NCBI GenBank assembly: GCA_905182995.1 | Contig: CAJJDP010000027.1 | Location: 185,549-238,504, forward strand | Direction: 5' to 3' | Source: Paramecium octaurelia | Taxonomy: Eukaryota; Ciliophora; Oligohymenophorea; Peniculida; Parameciidae | DNA length: 52,956 bases | Shown here: positions 47,204 to 52,956 of the stretch, piece by piece | Layout: the number at the start of each line of letters is the position of its first letter | Position numbering within the stretch: position 1 is the stretch's first letter | Notes under the pieces: model-generated | The model's database searches: none | What the model saw: only the letters and a program-made list of their open reading frames with translations | Told to the model about the DNA's origin: nothing | Program-made: the position numbers and the translations under genes

Positions 47204-49038
47204 TCATAAAACTTTAGATTGGAGCAAAGATGAGAATTCTTCTAATGAAATTTTGCCATCATTATCATTATCGCATTCCTTTAAAATTTGTATCCAAATC
47301 TGGTTAAATTACACTTAAATACCTCATCATCAATATCACCCATAACATTTTGTAATTCTGCTTTGGAAATATAATTATCACCATCCAAATCAATAACTTT
47401 GAATGCCTATTCCATTTTTTGAACTGACAGAAACTTTTCTTAATTCATAGCAGCAATCAAAAATTCTAAAAATAGAGAAATAGCATTACCAGTGAAATCA
47501 ACCTCCCCTGAACGATTGATATCAACCAACTCCATAATATGATCAACCTAGATGATTGCTAATTCTTAATTATTAGTAACTTGAGTATACCCATCAATTA
47601 ACTCTTATCTTGACAATTTGCCATCTCCATTTTTATCGATGGCTTTAAAAGTTTTGTTTAATTCATCCTATTCTTGTTGAGTAATGATCTGAGTAGCCAT
47701 AAAAGTCAGAACCGCCTATTTGAATTTGCTTTTGGCATGAAATTACTATAGATTTTGCAATGCTTTTTAATTAATGACATTAGAAGGTGCATTATTCTAA
47801 ATCCATTTGTCATTGTAAGCTTCTTCAGCACTTAGACGTTTAGCTGGGTTTGGATTGAGCATATTCTTGATTAGATTTTGAGCATCCTAACTAATGTGAG
47901 CCCAATCTTCATGGTCAAATTTTAATTGAGCTGCCTTAACTCTCTTGAGAATCTCAGATTCACTTCGACCAGAAAAAGGAGGATACCCACATAATAAAAT
48001 GTACAGAATGATGCCACAGGACCAAACATCGCATTTTTCATTGTAATTTTCCAACAGGACTTCAGGTGCAATGTAATAGGGAGTGCCTAATCTTTTTGTC
48101 ATTCTCTTTCCAGTTTCAAATTTTCTAGAAGTTCCAAAGTCGATTACTTTAAGATCAGCATCAGGGGAATCGGAGACGAAGAGTAGGTTCTCTGGTTTTA
48201 GATCTCGGTGTACGATCTTCTGGTTGTGACAATACCAAACAGCACTGAGTATTTGTCTCATTAGTTCTGCAGCCTTCTTTTCACTATAGAAGTTCAAGCT
48301 CTTGATTCGATCAAATAGTTCTCCCCCAGAACAATACCTATCCTCAATGAATTTAGTACTTACTCGGTTACCAGATAGTAATTCTTGTCATCTTCGAATA
48401 ATTCATACAATTTTACAATGTGTGGATGGTCCAAATTCTTCAGTATATTCATTTCCGAGAATAATTTTTCTTTGTCTTCCTTCAATATAGATGTCTTCTT
48501 TAATTATTTCATGGCACGATCCAATTTAGTCTTTTTGTGTGTCACTTTCCACACTTTTCCAAAGGCACCTTCTCCCAATACCTTACCAGTAATGTAATGA
48601 TCTGAGATTTGACCTTTCTTCAATTGAACAAAAATATCAACATTGATGTGCAACTTTTGATCCATTTCTAAGTTAACTTATGACATATCATACTTTATAA
48701 AGATTACTATTCAAGAATTTTCTTTCGATCAGTGTCAGAATTCTATCGCTCCAATAATTATTCCAATTCCTTTGATACTTTCATTGAAACTTTCTTTGGC
48801 TCCTCATACACTTCCTTTCCATCATCAGATAGGTTTTATTTCAATCCCAAACCGAAAGTTTATGCTGGAATATATGCTTAACGTTTGCTAGCAGTTGTTT
48901 GCTTAACAACCCTCTTTTAAGATCCTTAGTCATTATCTCCAAAAGCTGCTGATTGAACTGAAAGTTCTATAAATCAAATCGATAATTGTTAATACCATCT
49001 TGAGTTTGCAAATTTGATTTACAACAAGTTGCTCCCAT
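47204..49038 (-). CDS. Calcium-dependent protein kinase (CDPK) with acylation-type N-terminus and four EF-hands
   Basis: About 568 residues; introns 48967-48995 (29 nt), 48668-48693 (26), 48338-48363 (26), 47466-47489 (24, stopless, restores VDFTEFLIAAMN), 47300-47322 (23). Starts MGATCCKS: Gly-2 and Cys-5/6 predict myristoylation and palmitoylation. A disordered region of about 110 residues follows, then the kinase domain: LGEGAFGKVWKV, AMKQLKK, LDHPHIVKLYELFED, VHRDLKPENLL, VIDFGTSRKF, LGTPYYIAPEVL. The calmodulin-like tail has four good loops: DKNGDGKLSRQE, DINRSGEVDFTE, DLDGDNYISKAE, DNDNDGKISLEE. A 26-nt intron joins the N-terminal exon exactly to MDQKLH, so this is one gene, not two. 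Ca2+-activated, membrane-anchored kinase. Confidence 0.94.
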
Positions 49039-49325
49039 TATTTAATTAATTTATTTCTAAAACAATTTATATATAACCATATCCTCAATTTATTAAATAA
49101 GTATCAACAATTTAACTAATTTTATATACACTCCACATCAATTAATTGTATGAAAGATACTAACATGAAAACCCTTATTTTATTGTACATAGTATCAAAT
49201 AGGTTAAAGAATTACGACTAACATAAATAAAGAGCTGCCCTTATTTTTAATTCAGTATTCAAGCAGGAAAAAGAATTTAGATATGGATTCAATCTTACAT
49301 CTAGGATTAAATTAATTTTAAATAT

Positions 49326-50618
49326 ATGTATTACGATTCAAATTCTGAATCAGAGAAGATGCAATAAAAATGGGTATTTCATAAAATAGATTTCAACAAA
49401 TTGTGAGGATAAATAATGACATAAAAATGACTATTAGAAATATATGCTCAAGTACTATCGCAATAGTATAATGTTGAGCAATCATATGATATTATGAATT
49501 TACTGTATAGATCATTCTGGAGATTGTATGCTTAAAGCATAGTATTAAGTATTCCTCAAATAGTTACTGGTTATAAGTGTGTTAAGTATTTAGACTTTTC
49601 CTTTTCGGATATAAAATAAGAATGAAAGGTTTTATTTAGGATTAGCATCAAATTATTGTGGATTAAAACTATGAAATTGGTTATCGGAATTATTTCTTAA
49701 GTAATCTATAAGTTATGTAGATGCTTGATATGAATAATTATCGGGTGTGATTGGTTGTTAACAATTAGATTTGTCATAGAATAGGTAGGATGGGAAGATA
49801 GTTAACAGTAATCGACTACTTTTTTTTTAGGAACTTTGTTGTGACTTAGTTATATTAGGAAGTAAATTTGGAGGATAAATAAATTATAATTAGTAGACTT
49901 GTTATACTGACGAATTCGATTAGATTGATCTTATTCCTTGCAGCTTATACTAAGCAGTCTCTGGATTATTATACAGAAATTCAAGGAGCTTCAAGGTAGA
50001 GTGATAATTAAGAACTAATTTTTAGGAATACATATAAATATGCATACATTTTATATTATAATTCGCAATCTATGTAAAGGCAGAATTCCACTATATCAAG
50101 AAATAGAATACTTTTATATATCTAGCAATGAAACATAAAGTCAATTAAATATAATAGCAAGCACATTATTGATTAGAAATAGCGTAAGCGTTTTTTAGGA
50201 TGTGCTATTTTAGCAGTTCTATCATGATTCCAAAATAGTAATCAATTATCAATTAATACTTCTAATATTTTTGAACATCCATAACGCTATTCTATTCCTG
50301 TTTTTCTTATAGTTGCTATTCTTAGTCAAATCATCAATAGAAAATTTAGTATTGTTGAAGTAATCGAATAAGTTTCTATTTCATTGAATTATTTGATTAA
50401 TTTAAGATAAATAAATAAAATTATTATTGCTTTTGCTAGATATAAAATAAATGATGGGCCTTGACGCTCAATTACATAAGAAATACTTCCACGCAATATT
50501 GGAATATTTTTGGGCAAGAAAACTTGAAAATACTGATGAAAACAAAAAAATAGAGAGAGATAATTTAAATCATAAAATACGGAAATAATTTTACTGCTCT
50601 AATTGGATTCTTTTGTGA
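49326..50618 (+). pseudogene. Decayed protein gene, family unknown
   Basis: Coding-like sequence moves between frames: MYYDSNSESEKMQQKWVFHK (TGA at 49404 and 49428), then YDIMNLLYRSFWRLYAQS, then a second frame through about 50,460 (IGYRNYFLSNLQVMQMLDMN, RLILFLAAYTKQSLDYYTEI, YSIPVFLIVAILSQIINRKF) broken by TGA at 49748, 50129, 50225 and 50462. A third frame finally runs MMGLDAQLHKKYFHAILEYF to TGA 50616. TAA/TAG as Gln are frequent. Stops plus at least two frameshifts indicate a pseudogene. The family is not recognised; hydrophobic stretches suggest a possible membrane protein. Confidence 0.55.
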
Positions 50619-51415
50619 TATGATATAATGCAAACTATATTATTTTAGCAAGAAAAAAAAGTGCATAAAATATTCTAGAAATTTAATTATTTATAAAAAG
50701 AATTATTATATCAATTTCTTTTCAAAGCTGTTTTCAAATAAGCTTGGTTCAATTTTATTAGGCTTATGTAAAGCAAAATAAAACAGAATTTTACAACTCG
50801 GAGTAAATGGTAACTGAATTTTTTTTTTACTATATGAGATATGATAAAATATTAAATTTATCATATCCTTTTTCTAAATGCATTTTCACTTAGAAAGATT
50901 CAGATGATGTGAAAATAATATATAATTAATTTTTCAATATATTATTTTCTACAATTTTATATAAATATCCTTACGATATTTTTTCAACTTCTTTATTTTA
51001 TATAAGTTATATTCAAGATTGATTTAACAATAAAATTTTAATAATAATAAAAATATTAATATCTTATATTACTTTTCTAAATATGTTTGATCCTTCTGTT
51101 AAATTTGATCAAAAAATGTAAATATGAAGATATCAAAAAGTATTAAAATCTTGATTTGAAAATCATTGTTAAAAGTAGGTTGCAGTTCTTTACTTATATA
51201 ATCGATGATGCTATTTGAGATTTTAATAATGCGAAATATAAGCTTAGAAATCTTTAAAGGATTCTCTTGTTTTGTATAAGAAATCATTAATTTTTTATCC
51301 GATTGTGTGCTGACTAAATTTTTTTTTGAACATGTTTTATATCTAAATCTTTTGTTATGGAACTGTAATAGGTTCAGGATAACAGGTTTTAGACATTCTT
51401 AAGTTGTTCTTAACT
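50619..51415. other. Gene-free AT-rich stretch
   Basis: No convincing coding frame on either strand. A short standard-code minus-strand frame around 51,100-51,290 is low-complexity K/I/N and has no family features, so it was not called. Confidence 0.5.
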
Positions 51416-52079
51416 TCATGAAATGACCTAGTATTGTTCTTATAACTTCACTAAACTGAGCTGAATATGATCATAGCCACTGTTTTCGTCAGCATATTAT
51501 TTGAGCATATCATATTATTCTGGGATCTTTTGGACTAATTGGGATTCTGATCTGATGTGCTTTCTCTTAACAGGTTTAGATAATAACTCTTTAGCTTTAA
51601 CAATTAATATGTCTTGTTCCTCTTTCTTGACATTATTGTGGTTTATAAAGTATGATTCTAGATTAAGATAACCTTATCTTGTCGAAGACTGGAATGGTGC
51701 TTTCTTCTTGTTTAAACCCAAATGAGAAATAATGTTTAGTATTCTTTATCTCTCTGAATATTATCATAAACTTTATCCACATTTTTGCTTAAACTTTACT
51801 AAATTACCTCAGTCTTCTGATCAGCTTTAGAAGGATCTTTTGTAAATCTTCTATGGGGTTTTAAAGAGCTTTCATGTGTCTAATTCTTGCCCCTTTTTAC
51901 AGTAGTCTTACCTCCACAAGTAGGAATTGGTTCAATTCCCGACCATCAGAATAAATTATTACCTCATGGAGCATCATAGATCGCGTCAATAAAGCTAAGT
52001 GAATTTGAACCTGATTAAATAAGTTCTTAGAAGTTGGCTGTGTTTTTTTTGTCTCCACTTATGGAGTTGGATCTAGCTC
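51416..52079 (-). pseudogene. Disrupted minus-strand ORF (gene relic or gene with unresolved introns)
   Basis: From the right, one frame reads SGDKKNTANFQELIQSGSNS, LSFIDAIYDAP, then two TGAs about ten codons apart (near 51963 and 51946) around GNNLF, then WSGIEPIPTCGGKTTVKRGK and PHRRFTKDPSKADQKTEVIQ. A shift to another frame, possibly by a 20-nt intron near 51,747-51,766, gives NLESYFINHNNVKKEEQDIL, AKELLSKPVKRKHIRSESQL, IPEQYDMLKQYADENSGYDH and stop TGA 51416-51418. The end is clearly protein-like. The TGA pair is not inside any intron-like interval. Family unknown. Confidence 0.45.
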
Positions 52080-52145
52080 CTCAGGTGCTTAGAAGTTTAA
52101 TTCTTGGATTTTTCAAAAGAGAGAAAAAATGATAAATCCAAGAAC

Positions 52146-52956
52146 ATGTCTTACATAGTATTCGCCCTTGGGAATACTAATCATGAAAATTATTGGTAAT
52201 TTGGGATTAAACTAGACAAAAGATTGGAGGAACTTGGAGCGAATAAGTTCTTTGCTTTAGGAAAAGGAAATGCAGCCGAAAATACAACTGAAAATGATTA
52301 TCAAACTTGGATAAGTACAGGAGTGGAAGAAACCCTTATTAAAACATATCCTGCATAGAAATGTGATTCGAAAAAGTTTGAATCATCAATTTAAAAGATC
52401 AAATACACAAATGAACCTAAAAATGTAAATCTTGAAAATTTGTATTAGGCATAAAAATATAAATCTAGCATTACCTTCACTATAAATGAAATTAGAGAAC
52501 TAAAGAAGAAACCAACACTGGGAACTCAACTCTATTTATGGACCTTGTTGCTGATAATATTAACTATGTGACTGCAAGTAATATAGCCATTTATCCATTG
52601 AACTCAGAGTAATATTAATATTTTACTTATTAGCCAAGATATCAATGAATTATGTAATTAAATGAGATTTGATAAAAATATGAAAATTGAAGTAATTAAA
52701 ATAATGAAGCATCATCCATTTCCTAATCCAATTTCAATCTATAATTATTTATAAAAGTATAGAAATATATATTATAAATAGGTATTGTGATTTTACTGGT
52801 TTGATCACAAAAAAACAATTAACGGAACTATCTAATTATTTTAAGGAAATATGGTATTATTATTTGGATGCAGAACCGAAGATGAATATTTTTTTGAAGA
52901 AGAACTGAAGCATTATGAGAAGAACTGTACTTTGAGTAATTTGAAAGTTGCCTTTT
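52146..52956 (+). pseudogene. NADPH-cytochrome P450 reductase (diflavin reductase) relic, runs off the window
   Basis: Recognisable pieces in order: end of the FMN/flavodoxin domain (SYIVFALGNTNHENYWQFGI, LDKRLEELGANKFFALGKGN, ENDYQTW); start of the FAD domain (TLFMDLVADNINYVTASNIA, IYPLNSEQ) in another frame from about 52,510; LLISQDINELCNQMRFD and KHHPFPNPISIYNYLQKY in a third from about 52,620; DFTGLITKKQLTELSNYFKE; then directly VLLFGCRTEDEYFFEEELKH of the NADPH domain from about 52,853. The first part of the FMN domain is missing. The FAD-binding segment normally lying between the last two pieces, well over 100 residues, is absent. Frameshifts plus an internal deletion mark it as a pseudogene. 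Confidence 0.85.

Noticed and set aside
48660..49038. A separate small gene starting MGATCC upstream of the CDPK
   Set aside because: A 26-nt GTA...TAG intron joins it in frame to MDQKLH of the kinase. Without it the small frame has no sensible end.
51900..51960. tRNA-like T-arm (GGTTCAATTCC) on the plus strand
   Set aside because: The flanking five-base stem does not pair, and no matching acceptor 5' strand exists about 60 nt upstream.

Overview
The window is somatic (macronuclear-type) DNA of a ciliate, almost certainly Paramecium or a close relative. TAA and TAG sit inside every conserved protein where glutamine is expected. TGA is the only stop. Coding exons are split by introns of about 20-31 nt that start GTA and usually end TAG. 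The DNA is very AT-rich and genes are packed with gaps of tens of bases. No RNA gene, transposase, CRISPR array or telomere repeat was seen. All gene models were built by hand with the ciliate code. Start, stop and intron lengths of every named protein gene add up to a whole number of codons.

Left part (1-20,900). A PACRG axonemal inner-junction gene (+) comes first, then a TBC-domain gene (-) whose two catalytic fingers look lost, a decayed ORF, and a calcium-dependent protein kinase (+). A cytosolic ENGase (GH85) follows, then a cyclic-nucleotide-binding-domain protein 13 nt downstream. A FLY1/TUL1-like membrane RING E3 converges on that protein. Three minus-strand genes come next (unknown coiled protein, Q/K/P-rich protein, Q/N-rich RING protein), then a monoacylglycerol-lipase-like hydrolase (-) and a long EF-hand protein (+).

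Middle (21,000-40,500). This part holds a UBA-tailed Ser/Thr kinase (+), a Slo/BK-type K+ channel (-) sharing a 48-nt head-to-head gap with proteasome subunit RPN5 (+), IFT139/TTC21B (-) and an IQ/MORN-repeat protein (-). After a decayed ORF come enkurin (+), FEN1 (+), a ULK/ATG1-like kinase (+), eIF1 (+) and an LRR protein (+).

Right part (40,700-52,956). This part holds the DNA polymerase delta catalytic subunit (-), an intronless C3HC zinc-finger (ZC3HC1/NIPA-like) protein with a long Q/E-rich tail (-), a small paired-cysteine protein (+), and a second CDPK with an acylated-type N-terminus (-). The last 3.9 kb is a gene graveyard: a decayed unknown ORF, a second disrupted minus-strand ORF, and a frameshifted, internally deleted NADPH-cytochrome P450 reductase relic running off the edge.

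Themes: three cilium/axoneme genes (PACRG, TTC21B, ENKUR) plus Ca2+ and K+ signalling genes; two lagging-strand replication genes (FEN1 with a PIP box, POLD1). At least four relic ORFs are interrupted by in-frame TGA, as expected from decay after the whole-genome duplications known in Paramecium. The relic at 33,133-34,080 is odd because it has five TGAs (the last one ending it) and no frameshift.
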